Source of the DNA: Fibrobacter sp.
GTDB lineage: Bacteria; Fibrobacterota; Fibrobacteria; Fibrobacterales; Fibrobacteraceae
NCBI GenBank assembly: GCA_012511955.1
Contig: JAAZFC010000099.1
Coordinates: 1-42,661, forward strand
Direction: 5' to 3'
DNA length: 42,661 nt
Of this stretch, positions 8,771 through 16,274 are shown one piece after another (the first letter of the stretch is position 1; the number at the start of each line of letters is the position of its first letter). A program made the translations under genes and the position numbers. Under the pieces are notes generated by a model. The model had not been told where the DNA came from, ran no database searches, and was given only the letters and a program-made list of their open reading frames with translations.

Positions 8771-9613
8771 ATGGCCTTAAAGTCTATTTCTGATACAGAA
8801 TACGCAGAATTTGTACAATTAGTGTACGATCTAACAGGAATTATTCTTGATAATTCCAAAAAGTATCTTATTGAAACGCGTATTGGTCCTATAATCCAAG
8901 AGCAAGGTTTAGGGTCTTATGGCGAATTATTACAAAAAATTCGTTTGCCCACTAATGCTTTTTTCAAAGAGTTGGTCATAGATGCTATTACCACCAATGA
9001 GACATTTTTCTTTAGAGAACCTTGTGCCATCGACTTGTTGCGTCGGCGTTTAATGCCGCCAATTTTAGACTCTATTACTGAAGGTAAAAGGCGTGATTCT
9101 ATGCGTATATGGAGTGCGGCTTGTTCTTCGGGACAAGAAATGTACTCCATAGCTATTAGTGCCATGGAATTCATTGGTGATTTGGCTACCCAATATATTT
9201 CTTTAGATGGCACCGATATAAGTGAGCAAATTTTAGCTAAAGCTAGCATGGGGGTTTACAGTCAGTTTGAAGTTAATAGGGGGCTTAATGCTACTCATCT
9301 GAGTAAATATTTTACTCCTCATTCCCAGGGATATAAAATCAATGATAATATCCGTGCCATGTGTCGTTTTAATAAGGCAAACTTGTTGCGTTTAGCACCT
9401 TCGCCTGTGCGTTACGATGTGATTTTTTGCCGTAATGTGAGTATATATTTTGGAGCTAAAGAACGAGAAGTTCTTTTTAGATCCTTGGGAGAAAGGTTAG
9501 TACCCAATGGAGTATTGATTGTGGGGGCCACTGAGCAAGTGCGTGACTGTGATGATCTCTATTCTTTAGAAAAAGATTTTCCCGGCTGTTTTTACTATAG
9601 GAGAAGGCACTAA
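8771..9613 (+). CDS. cheR: Chemotaxis protein methyltransferase CheR
   Basis: The 280-aa enzyme uses SAM to methylate glutamates on chemoreceptors, the adaptation arm of chemotaxis. An N-terminal helical domain (EYAEFVQLVYDLTGI) is followed by TTNETFFFREP, the SAM-binding block RIWSAACSSGQEMYSIAI (family form RIWSAGCSTGEEPYSLAM), LDGTDIS and FCRNVSIYF. All are CheR hallmarks in the right order and spacing. No cheB methylesterase lies in the window. The stop codon overlaps the start of the PilZ gene by one base (TAATG). No convincing Shine-Dalgarno sequence precedes the ATG, so translation may depend on coupling to cheW. Confidence 0.93.
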   Translation: MALKSISDTEYAEFVQLVYDLTGIILDNSKKYLIETRIGPIIQEQGLGSYGELLQKIRLPTNAFFKELVIDAITTNETFFFREPCAIDLLRRRLMPPILDSITEGKRRDSMRIWSAACSSGQEMYSIAISAMEFIGDLATQYISLDGTDISEQILAKASMGVYSQFEVNRGLNATHLSKYFTPHSQGYKINDNIRAMCRFNKANLLRLAPSPVRYDVIFCRNVSIYFGAKEREVLFRSLGERLVPNGVLIVGATEQVRDCDDLYSLEKDFPGCFYYRRRH

Positions 9614-9948
9614 TGGAAGAACGAAGAAAGCGCCCACGCACTAACATGGAAGTGGAGTTCGAAGTGGGAAACGCTGATGGCTGGTTTAAAGCGCACAATA
9701 GCAAAGATTTAAGTATGAGTGGCGTACAAATATGCAGTAACCACAATTTTGCTTTGGGTAGTGAAGTTAAAATACGCTTAGCCATAAAAGATGTCCATGC
9801 CGAGTTAAAAAATGAGGAAGTTTTGGCTGAGGTTAAAAGAGTTAGTCAAATTAAAGTGGATCAGTGGTGTATTGGTTTAGAATTTAAGCAACTAAGTAGC
9901 GATGCCTCTATATTTTTGTACAATTTGATCAGATACCATAGCGATTAA
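9613..9948 (+). CDS. PilZ-domain protein (probable cyclic di-GMP receptor)
   Basis: The 111-aa protein is a single PilZ domain. It starts with the arginine motif ERRKRPR (RxxxR formed by R5 and R9). The second c-di-GMP motif, D/NxSxxG, appears as DLSMSG at residues 32-37, followed by the expected beta strands and GLEFKQL near the end. Both ligand motifs are intact, so c-di-GMP binding is likely. It overlaps cheR by one base and ends the che part of the operon, nine bases before xseA. This placement suggests that c-di-GMP level feeds into the CheA-CheW-CheR pathway. The direct target cannot be seen. Confidence 0.88.
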   Translation: MEERRKRPRTNMEVEFEVGNADGWFKAHNSKDLSMSGVQICSNHNFALGSEVKIRLAIKDVHAELKNEEVLAEVKRVSQIKVDQWCIGLEFKQLSSDASIFLYNLIRYHSD

Positions 9949-9956
9949 AAATTAGA

Positions 9957-11249
9957 ATGAACACTCCTAAGTCATATTCATTAAGCAAATATTTAAGCAG
10001 TGTACAACGCTTGGTACAAGAAAAAATTCCGCCAGTTTGGGTTCATGGAGTGATTTCCCAAATAAATATACGGGGACGGGCATGTTATATAGATCTTTCT
10101 GAATATGAAGAAGGTGATGTTAAGCCTGTGGCTGTGCTTTCTTTGTTTATTTTCACCTCAGAACTTAGTCTTTTAAATGCTAAACTTGCATCTTTAGCCC
10201 AACCTTTTACTTTGGCCAAAGATTTAAAAGTTTCTTTGCTTTTGCAGGCGGGGTTTTATATTCCTCAGGGACGTTTTCAAGCTAGAATCATAGATATAGA
10301 TCCTAACTATACCTTAGGAGAATTAGCTCTTACTCGGCAAAAAATCATTAAAAAATTACAAACAGAAAATTTAATTAATCGCAACAAAGCACTGCCTTTT
10401 TCTGCAATGCCTATGCGCGTGGGTTTGATTTCAGCAGAGGGCAGTGCTGCTTACAATGATTTTGTCAGTAGTTTAGAAAAGTCTCAATTTGCATTTGACA
10501 TAAGTTTTATCAGCGCTAAAATGCAAGGTCAAGAAACTGAAAATTCTGTGCTTAAAGCTTTAGGAGAATTGCAGCAAATAGCCGATTTAGATGTTATTTG
10601 CATAGTACGAGGTGGTGGTAGTAAAGCAGATTTAAATTATTTTGACTCTGACTCTATCGCTCGGGCCATAGCTTTGGCTAAAGTACCTGTTTTGACGGGG
10701 ATTGGGCATGAAATAGATCAAAGTATTGCCGATTTGGTGGCTTGGCAAGCTTGCATAACTCCCACGGAGTGTGCCCAGCTTTTACTACGCCGCTGCACCG
10801 AAAGTTGGTTGGCATTGGAGAGCATTATAGATGATATTGGTAGTTCCGCTCGACAAAAACTACAAGTTTCCCACAATATTTTAGCACAAATCATCGCTAA
10901 ATTTAGCGCGACTTTGCCTCGCCGCTTGCACATAGAGCATTTAAACTATGAGCGCAATGTGCTGGGGTTAAAACAGGGTTCTCGCAAGATTTTAGAATGG
11001 CATCAAATGCAATTATTACCATACCCATCTCGTTTGCACAATCTAGTTAAAGGAAGCTTTGCCCAAACAGATCTTAAACTCAAGCTTTTAGAGCAAAAGT
11101 TAAAGTCTTTGGATCCCCAAGAAGTGCTGCGTCGAGGTTACAGCTTAAGTACCATTAATGGTAAAATTCCCCAAGCCAATCAAGCTAAAGTCGGTGATGA
11201 ACTAATTACTCGATATTTTTGGGGTGAAATTAAATCTAAGGTGCAGTGA
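9957..11249 (+). CDS. xseA: Exodeoxyribonuclease VII large subunit
   Basis: The 430-aa protein is the catalytic subunit of ExoVII, which degrades single-stranded DNA from both ends in mismatch and damage repair. It has the N-terminal OB-fold (VWVHGVISQINIRGRACYIDL), the catalytic-core blocks VGLISAEGSAAYNDF and VICIVRGGGSKADLNYFD, then PVLTGIGHEIDQSIADLVA, followed by long helices and the C-terminal VLRRGYSLS motif. Length fits the family. The ATG at 9957 lies 8 bases after the PilZ stop and has no strong ribosome site. xseB follows 18 bases later, the usual gene order. Confidence 0.94.
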   Translation: MNTPKSYSLSKYLSSVQRLVQEKIPPVWVHGVISQINIRGRACYIDLSEYEEGDVKPVAVLSLFIFTSELSLLNAKLASLAQPFTLAKDLKVSLLLQAGFYIPQGRFQARIIDIDPNYTLGELALTRQKIIKKLQTENLINRNKALPFSAMPMRVGLISAEGSAAYNDFVSSLEKSQFAFDISFISAKMQGQETENSVLKALGELQQIADLDVICIVRGGGSKADLNYFDSDSIARAIALAKVPVLTGIGHEIDQSIADLVAWQACITPTECAQLLLRRCTESWLALESIIDDIGSSARQKLQVSHNILAQIIAKFSATLPRRLHIEHLNYERNVLGLKQGSRKILEWHQMQLLPYPSRLHNLVKGSFAQTDLKLKLLEQKLKSLDPQEVLRRGYSLSTINGKIPQANQAKVGDELITRYFWGEIKSKVQ

Positions 11250-11267
11250 ATTTGCTAAGTTTGCTCT

Positions 11268-11498
11268 ATGTCTAGTTCACAAAATCAAAGTTATCAGCAA
11301 TCTATGGAGCGTTTAGAACTTATCTTACAAAACATAGATAATAGTGATATTGCCATAGATGAATTGGCGCTGCAGGTACAAGAAGCTGCAGAATTACTTA
11401 AAAATTGCAAAAAGATCTTAGTAAAAACGGAAAAAGAAGTACAAAAATCTTTGGATTCATTGGAAAATGAATTTGATGAAAATACTCCCCAGGAATAA
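11268..11498 (+). CDS. xseB: Exodeoxyribonuclease VII small subunit
   Basis: The 76-aa helical protein has the XseB pattern YQQSMERLELILQNI with later acidic helices (LALQVQEAAELLKNCKKIL). Several copies wrap the coiled-coil of XseA to form active ExoVII. It follows xseA directly and ends one base before the tyrS ATG, so xseA, xseB and tyrS look like one transcript with the upstream che genes. The acidic C-terminus (ENEFDENTPQE) is typical. Confidence 0.9.
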   Translation: MSSSQNQSYQQSMERLELILQNIDNSDIAIDELALQVQEAAELLKNCKKILVKTEKEVQKSLDSLENEFDENTPQE

Positions 11499-11499
11499 A

Positions 11500-12717
11500 A
11501 TGTTAAGTGCCCAAGAACAATTAGATATATTAATGCGCGGTGTCATTGAAGTTGTACCCGAAGCAGAATTACTTAAAAAGTTAGAAAACAGTGTTGCCAA
11601 AAAGCAACCTTTACGCATAAAATTGGGGGTGGATCCCACTGCACCCGATGTGCATTTGGGGCATACCGTAGTTATGCGTAAATTAGCCCAATTTCAAAAA
11701 CTTGGGCACCAGGTGATTCTTATTGTGGGTGATTATACTGCAACAGTGGGAGATCCCAGTGGCCGCAGCAGTGCACGCCCGCGTTTAACCCACGCCGAAG
11801 TTTTGGAAAATGCTAAAACATACCAAGAGCAGTTTTTTAAAGTGGTAAATCGCGAGCAAACAGAAATTGTTTATAACGGCGATTGGTTTAAAACCATGAC
11901 TTTTGACCAAATTACCCAACTTATGGGGCAAATTACCGTGGCGCAAATGTTAGAACGCGAAGATTTTCAAAATCGCTATCGCCAGGGTAATCCCATATCT
12001 TTGCACGAGTTTTTGTATCCGCTGATGCAGGGTTATGATTCTTTAAAAATCAACTCCGATGTGGAATTGGGCGGTACTGATCAGAAGTTTAATGTGTTGC
12101 GCGGTCGCGATATACAGATTAACGAAGGGCAAGAACCGCAAATAGGCTTATTTATGCCAATTTTGTTGGGAACTGACGGTAAAATCAAAATGTCCAAAAG
12201 TGTGGGGAATTATATCGGGATCAATGAAGCACCTGATGTGATGTTTCATAAAATTTATAATATCCCTGACGAAATCATGGAAGATTGGTTTATTTTACTT
12301 ACCGACTTGCCTAATTCTGAAATTGATAAAATCATTGGCGATGTTAAAAGTGGGGTTTTATCTCCATCAGATGCTAAAAATCGCTAGGCTTTAGATGTGG
12401 TTAGCCAATATTACGACATTGAAAAAGCTCAAGCAGCTGCTCAGCGAGAAAAAGCTGTGCATACAGGCCAAGCCCTACCCTCCGATGCGCTTTATTTAGA
12501 AATAGACCCAGGGGAGTACCAAGTGGCAGATTTTTTAGTGAATATTGGTGCTTTTAAATCTAAAGGCGAAGCGCGCCGCATGGTACAAAATGGTGGAGTG
12601 CGACTTAATGATGAGAAAATCGCCGATCCAGTGGGAAGCCTAGATGTAAAAGCTCAATGCAATTGGGTGGTGCGCGTGGGTAAAAGAAGATGCTTTGTGG
12701 TAAATACTAAGGATTAA
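11500..12717 (+). pseudogene. tyrS: Tyrosyl-tRNA synthetase, reading frame interrupted by one TAG
   Basis: Read through one stop, the frame gives a full-length 405-residue TyrRS. It has HLGH at 52-55, DPSGRSSARP, the tyrosine/tRNA-site block YPLMQGYDSLKINSDVELGG, KMSKS at 230-234 and a C-terminal S4 domain (VADFLVNIGAFKSKGEARRM). The in-frame TAG is at 12385-12387 (residue 296), in DAKNR-TAG-ALDVV. Homologues usually have Leu there, so TTG to TAG is the simplest single change. Terminated product would keep the catalytic domain but lose part of the anticodon-binding helices and S4. The enzyme is normally essential, so a base-call error, readthrough, or a second copy elsewhere are the alternatives. 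The ATG at 11500 follows xseB by one base. The gene converges with a minus gene one base after its stop. Confidence 0.88.
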
Positions 12718-12718
12718 T

Positions 12719-13417
12719 TTAAGCTAAGCTTAGAGCTAAATCTATAAAATTATCACTTAGTGATACTGCTAATTTGCGCATACGGTCTTTGTTTAGTGTG
12801 GTTTGTAGCTTTTCAGATTTTAATAAAGATTCTTTAAGATTAGTATTGGCTATAAGATATTCGTATAAAAATTCGATTTCTTCGGGGTTTTTAACCGTAA
12901 CATCATGATTGGAGTCATGTTCTAATAGCTCTAATTTTTGCAAAATCTTCATCAGTTCTTGCAGCTTTTTGGCACTTAGTCCATGTAAAATGTTTATTTG
13001 CTGGCTTAAATCTTCAAAACTATGAGTATCCTCTTTTTGGAGTAGTAATAGGAACACAGCAGGTAAAGCTGTTTGCAGTTCATAAAAATGTTTTAGAGAA
13101 GTGGACCTACGCAATCTGCTAATCATAATGCGTATTATGGCATAAAGCCATTGGGGCAAGACATTCAAAGTGTCTTCAAACATTTCTTGGTCTATAACTG
13201 TTAGCACAGTATCTTCTAAGGTTTTTGCAGTGGCTGAGCGTGGGGCTTTATCCACTAAAGCCATTTCTCCTAGAATATCCCCTGGTCCTAGCTCTGCAAC
13301 CATATTCATGGTGGAACCGGTTTTTTTTAGAATAGCCACACGGCCTTTCTGAATGACATACATTTTATCACCGATTTCCCCTTCATCAAAAATAGTTTGC
13401 ATGGCTTTATATCTCAT
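12719..13417 (-). CDS. Cyclic-nucleotide-binding-domain protein (second of a tandem pair)
   Basis: The 232-aa protein begins directly with a cNMP-binding beta-roll. IFDEGEIGDKMYVIQKGRVAILKK is followed by the phosphate-cassette region LGPGDILGEMALVDKAPRSATAKT (form GELALxxxxPRxAT), then the hinge helix LPQWLYAIIRIMISRLRR. The roughly 130-residue C-terminal part is helical, and I do not see a clear CRP-type helix-turn-helix. It may therefore be a CRP/FNR relative with a divergent output or a cNMP-responsive partner protein. It overlaps its upstream paralogue by 4 bases (ATGA), implying coupled synthesis. The N-terminus is short for a CRP protein. Which nucleotide is bound cannot be told. Confidence 0.8.
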   Translation of the reverse strand: MRYKAMQTIFDEGEIGDKMYVIQKGRVAILKKTGSTMNMVAELGPGDILGEMALVDKAPRSATAKTLEDTVLTVIDQEMFEDTLNVLPQWLYAIIRIMISRLRRSTSLKHFYELQTALPAVFLLLLQKEDTHSFEDLSQQINILHGLSAKKLQELMKILQKLELLEHDSNHDVTVKNPEEIEFLYEYLIANTNLKESLLKSEKLQTTLNKDRMRKLAVSLSDNFIDLALSLA

Positions 13418-14043
13418 TGAGCGCCTTCTTTTAAACTATGGGGTTTTAATGCTTGGATATCTAAGAGCTTTATTTCGTATTGTGAACTAATAGTTATGAT
13501 TTTTTGTTTACATAATTCGTCTAAATGTAATTCAATTGTTTTAGGTGTTGCGCGAGAAACCGCACTAAACTCTTTTATAACACAACTATAATTGTAAGAG
13601 CGCGCTCCATTTTGACTTTTAATCCATAAAAATAATTTAAGGCTTTCTAAGTTTTGCTGAACTGAAACCAGAAGTTTTTTGTCGTTGGATTTGCGTAAGC
13701 GCTGAGATACTACTTGCACAATGGTTTGCAGCCAAGAAGGCAGTTGCTTAATGTGAAAGTGAAAGGCATGGGGCGCAATACTGTGGAGTATTGTGTCTTC
13801 TATGGCTTGAGCTGAAGCAGAGCGTGGATTACCGTCTATTAAACTCATTTCGCCAAATACAGCTCGTTCTCCAAGTTGTGCTAATTCGATTTGTTCATTA
13901 GCTTTCTTTTTAAGAATTGCCACTCGCCCTTGTTTAATTACATAAACTTCCTGGCTACTATCCCCCTCTTTAAATACAAAATGACCAGCCCTAATATGTT
14001 TTTGTAAAGGCTGGTTCATAGAGTTGTTAGCAGCGCTGCTCAT
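13414..14043 (-). CDS. Cyclic-nucleotide-binding-domain protein (first of a tandem pair)
   Basis: This 209-aa paralogue of the next gene has the same beta-roll: HFVFKEGDSSQEVYVIKQGRVAI, then FGEMSLIDGNPRSASAQA (phosphate-binding cassette with Arg), and the hinge helix LPSWLQTIVQVVSQRLRK. The C-terminal part (CVIKEFSAVSRATPKTIELHLDELCKQKII) may form a winged helix, since its layout resembles the DNA-binding half of CRP/FNR regulators, but the recognition helix is not obvious. It lies 13 bases after rplS on the same strand, so it is probably transcribed with the rpsP operon. It ends in a 4-base overlap with its partner. Confidence 0.8.
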   Translation of the reverse strand: MSSAANNSMNQPLQKHIRAGHFVFKEGDSSQEVYVIKQGRVAILKKKANEQIELAQLGERAVFGEMSLIDGNPRSASAQAIEDTILHSIAPHAFHFHIKQLPSWLQTIVQVVSQRLRKSNDKKLLVSVQQNLESLKLFLWIKSQNGARSYNYSCVIKEFSAVSRATPKTIELHLDELCKQKIITISSQYEIKLLDIQALKPHSLKEGAQ

Positions 14044-14056
14044 GTAGGCAGGCTAA

Positions 14057-14401
14057 TTATCTTGTTCGTTCGCTAATGCGAGCTGCTCTACCGCGTAATT
14101 TGCGCATATAATAAATTCGAGCTTGACGAACTTTACCCTTGTGATCAATTTCTATGGATTCAATGCGAGGGGAATGCATTGGAAAAATGCGTTCTACAGC
14201 TACATTTCCGGAAATTTTACGAACAGTAAGTGTAGAGCCTAACCCTGTTCCTTTTTTTTGTATAACCACGCCTTTGAAGGGCTGGATACGCTCTTTGTTA
14301 CCTTCTACAACTTTTATGTTGACGGTAACGGTGTCCCCGGCACGAACAGGAACAAGTTCACGGGTAGTTTCTTGATTCAATGTTTCAATATTGACAGACA
14401 T
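14057..14401 (-). CDS. rplS: 50S ribosomal protein L19
   Basis: The 114-aa protein matches L19, which sits at the 30S-50S interface. It shows FRAGDTV-like [59 protein letters not shown] and the C-terminal [15 protein letters not shown] type block ([18 protein letters not shown]). The ATG at 14401 ([10 protein letters not shown]) is chosen because GAGG at 14410-14407 lies at ideal distance. An upstream in-frame ATG at 14425 would place that site inside the coding part. The gene is the fourth of the classical rpsP-rimM-trmD-rplS set. Confidence 0.96.
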   Translation of the reverse strand: MSVNIETLNQETTRELVPVRAGDTVTVNIKVVEGNKERIQPFKGVVIQKKGTGLGSTLTVRKISGNVAVERIFPMHSPRIESIEIDHKGKVRQARIYYMRKLRGRAARISERTR

Positions 14402-14440
14402 AATAACCTCAATTTTATGGTGCATAATTTAGTAATATTT

Positions 14441-15151
14441 TTACAATAACCGTAGGTCTTCGTCGCTTAATTCTGTTTTTTTAAGTAAATCAGGCCTTTT
14501 TTCTTGGGTTATTTTCAAGGCTTGAGCTTTTTGCCACTGCTTAATATTTTTATGATGGCCTGAAAGTAGTACTTTGGGAACTTTAAGTCCCTCAAATTCT
14601 TCTGGGCGCGTATAAATTGGCCAGGCTAGCATGTTTTGAGAAAAACTATCGGTTTCTGCACTTTCAAATCTATTCAAAACCCCAGGGATTAATCTCACCA
14701 CTGCATCGCTAAGCATCATAGCTGCTAATTCACCACCGCTAATCACAAAATCTCCCAGAGACACTTCCATATCTACATATTTGTCTCTAATTCTCTGATC
14801 TATACCCTTATAATGACCGCATACCAAAATTAGATGCTCTTTATGGGCTAATTCTTGGGCCATTTGTTGATCAAAAGTCTTGCCATCGGGGCATAAATGT
14901 ATAACTGTCGATTGAGTTTTAGTTTTTTGACAATGTTTAATAGCTTGGGCCAATGGCTCTGGTCGTAAAACCATTCCCGCTTCGCCACCATAGGGAGCAT
15001 CATCCACTTGGCCATATTCGTTTATGGCAAAGTCTCGTAATTGCACGGTGTTAAAATCTAAAATTCCAGCTTTTTGGGCTCTACCCATAATGGAAACTTC
15101 CATGGGACTAAACATTTCTGGAAAAAGTGTGATGGCATCGATTTTAATCAT
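14441..15151 (-). CDS. trmD: tRNA (guanine-N1)-methyltransferase
   Basis: The 236-aa SPOUT enzyme methylates G37 next to the anticodon of certain tRNAs, preventing +1 frameshifting. Landmarks are MIKIDAITLFPEMFSP at the N-terminus, DDAPYGGEAGMVLRPEPL, LVCGHYKGIDQRI and the trefoil-knot SAM site DFVISGGELAAMMLSDAVVR, then YTRPEEFEGLKVPKVLLSGHH. Usual TrmD reads GGGxGM in the second block, so GGEAGM is a mild variant. The gene overlaps the end of rimM by 8 bases, consistent with coupled translation. Confidence 0.96.
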   Translation of the reverse strand: MIKIDAITLFPEMFSPMEVSIMGRAQKAGILDFNTVQLRDFAINEYGQVDDAPYGGEAGMVLRPEPLAQAIKHCQKTKTQSTVIHLCPDGKTFDQQMAQELAHKEHLILVCGHYKGIDQRIRDKYVDMEVSLGDFVISGGELAAMMLSDAVVRLIPGVLNRFESAETDSFSQNMLAWPIYTRPEEFEGLKVPKVLLSGHHKNIKQWQKAQALKITQEKRPDLLKKTELSDEDLRLL

Positions 15152-15683
15152 TGTTTTCTTCTAAATGGGGATAAACATCTTTTAGATAATCAAAGTTAAT
15201 GGTTATAGATTTATTTTTTTCATTTATTTCTATCACGCATTCATCTATCCACGGAGCAAAAATTTCATTGTTATCTATGTTTAAAATCAAAGTATCCACT
15301 GCAGGTGTATCTAAAATTTCTTTTAAAACTCCTTTTTTTAACCCATTTAAGTTTAGTATATCAAAACCGACTAAATCCACGGGGTAATATTGATCAGGGG
15401 GAGGGGCCACTCTTTCACTAAAAGGCACTTCTAAAAAGCTATTGTTTATTTCTTTGGGGGCAGAATTTAAGTCTATATCTTTAAATTTGAAAAGCCAAAA
15501 ATTGCCACTAGTACGAGCGGACTCTACTTCTACCTTAAGAGTCTTTCCAGAGCCAAAGCGCAAGCGACCGCTTCTAACTTTTTTATGCCTGTTTAGGTCA
15601 TGAGAAAGAATTTCTGCACGATATTCGCCTTTAATGCCTACCGCTTTCCTGATTTTAGCTATTGTAACCCAGTCTTTTTCCAT
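15144..15683 (-). CDS. rimM: Ribosome maturation factor RimM
   Basis: The 179-aa protein assists 30S head assembly and 16S processing, acting with S19. It has the N-terminal RimM barrel (ITIAKIRKAVGIKGEYRAEI-like start, family form GxIxxxxGxxGExxV) and the PRC-barrel half with YYPVDLVGFDIL, then FAPWIDECVIEINEKNKSI. The ATG at 15683 lies only 7 bases beyond the poly-U tract of an intrinsic terminator and has no Shine-Dalgarno sequence. Expression therefore probably depends on readthrough of that terminator and on inefficient initiation. trmD follows with an overlap. Confidence 0.93.
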   Translation of the reverse strand: MEKDWVTIAKIRKAVGIKGEYRAEILSHDLNRHKKVRSGRLRFGSGKTLKVEVESARTSGNFWLFKFKDIDLNSAPKEINNSFLEVPFSERVAPPPDQYYPVDLVGFDILNLNGLKKGVLKEILDTPAVDTLILNIDNNEIFAPWIDECVIEINEKNKSITINFDYLKDVYPHLEENND

Positions 15684-15690
15684 AATGGTT

Positions 15691-15716
15691 AAAAAAAAGA
15701 GCCTAGATAGGCTCTT
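15691..15716 (-). terminator. Intrinsic terminator/attenuator between rpsP and rimM
   Basis: On the minus strand a perfect inverted repeat (AAGAGCCTA, 2-base loop, TAGGCTCTT, at 15716-15697) is followed by eight U residues (15698-15691). It lies 23 bases after the rpsP stop and ends just before the rimM ATG. It should lower rimM-trmD-rplS transcription relative to S16. Confidence 0.85.
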
Positions 15717-15739
15717 GTATAAAGTTATTTAAATTGAAG

Positions 15740-16210
15740 TTATTTCTCTTCAGCTGTTTCTTCAGTTTTTTCTGCTGCTGCCTTTTCGGCTTCTTCTTTT
15801 GCTGCTTTTTCAGCTTCAGCTGCTGCGGCTTTTTCTGCTTCAGCTGCCTTTTCAGCTTCCACTTTGGCTTTAGCTTTTTTACTTAGTTTAGTTCCTTTTT
15901 CTGCTTTTGCTTTAGGTTCTGGAACTCTGCCAGTAATGTCTTGACCAGCTTTTTGCGCATGGAATAAATCCATTATTCCTTGTTGGCGTAATAAAGAACG
16001 CACAGTATCAGAAGGTTGAGCGCCAGTGTTCAGCCATTTTAAAACTTTTTCGTAATCAAAGTTAATTTGTGGTACTTTGGTGTTTGGGTTATAAAAACCC
16101 ACTTGCTCGATAAATTTACCGTCGCGAGATTTGCGGCTATCTACTACTACAGCGCGATATACGGGGTAGTGGCGTTTGCCAAAGCGAGTTAAGCGAATTA
16201 CTGTTGCCAT
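15740..16210 (-). CDS. rpsP: 30S ribosomal protein S16 with a long Ala/Glu/Lys tail
   Basis: Residues 1-85 are a standard S16: MATVIRLTRFGKRHYPVYR, VVDSRKSRDGKFIEQVGFYNP, then DTVRSLLRQQGIMD. S16 is a 16S rRNA-binding protein needed early in 30S assembly. The total of 156 aa is nearly twice the usual 80-90. The extra about 60 residues are almost wholly Ala, Glu and Lys (AEKAAEAEKAAAAEAEKAAK) and probably form a long charged helix or disordered tail. Extended S16 tails occur in some phyla; no function can be assigned here. GGAG lies 6 bases before the ATG, and a good promoter lies just upstream. It leads the rpsP-rimM-trmD-rplS operon. Confidence 0.95.
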   Translation of the reverse strand: MATVIRLTRFGKRHYPVYRAVVVDSRKSRDGKFIEQVGFYNPNTKVPQINFDYEKVLKWLNTGAQPSDTVRSLLRQQGIMDLFHAQKAGQDITGRVPEPKAKAEKGTKLSKKAKAKVEAEKAAEAEKAAAAEAEKAAKEEAEKAAAEKTEETAEEK

Positions 16211-16236
16211 ATTTCTCCAGTTAATGTTAAGTTCAA

Positions 16237-16264
16237 ATTATAGCTAAATAAATTTATATGTAAA
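16237..16264 (-). promoter_or_regulatory. Promoter of the rpsP operon
   Basis: On the minus strand TTTACA (16264-16259) is spaced 16 bases from a perfect TATAAT (16242-16237), about 26 bases upstream of the rpsP ATG. It is a strong sigma70-type match at the expected place for a ribosomal protein operon. Confidence 0.7.
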
Positions 16265-16274
16265 GGACGGAAAG

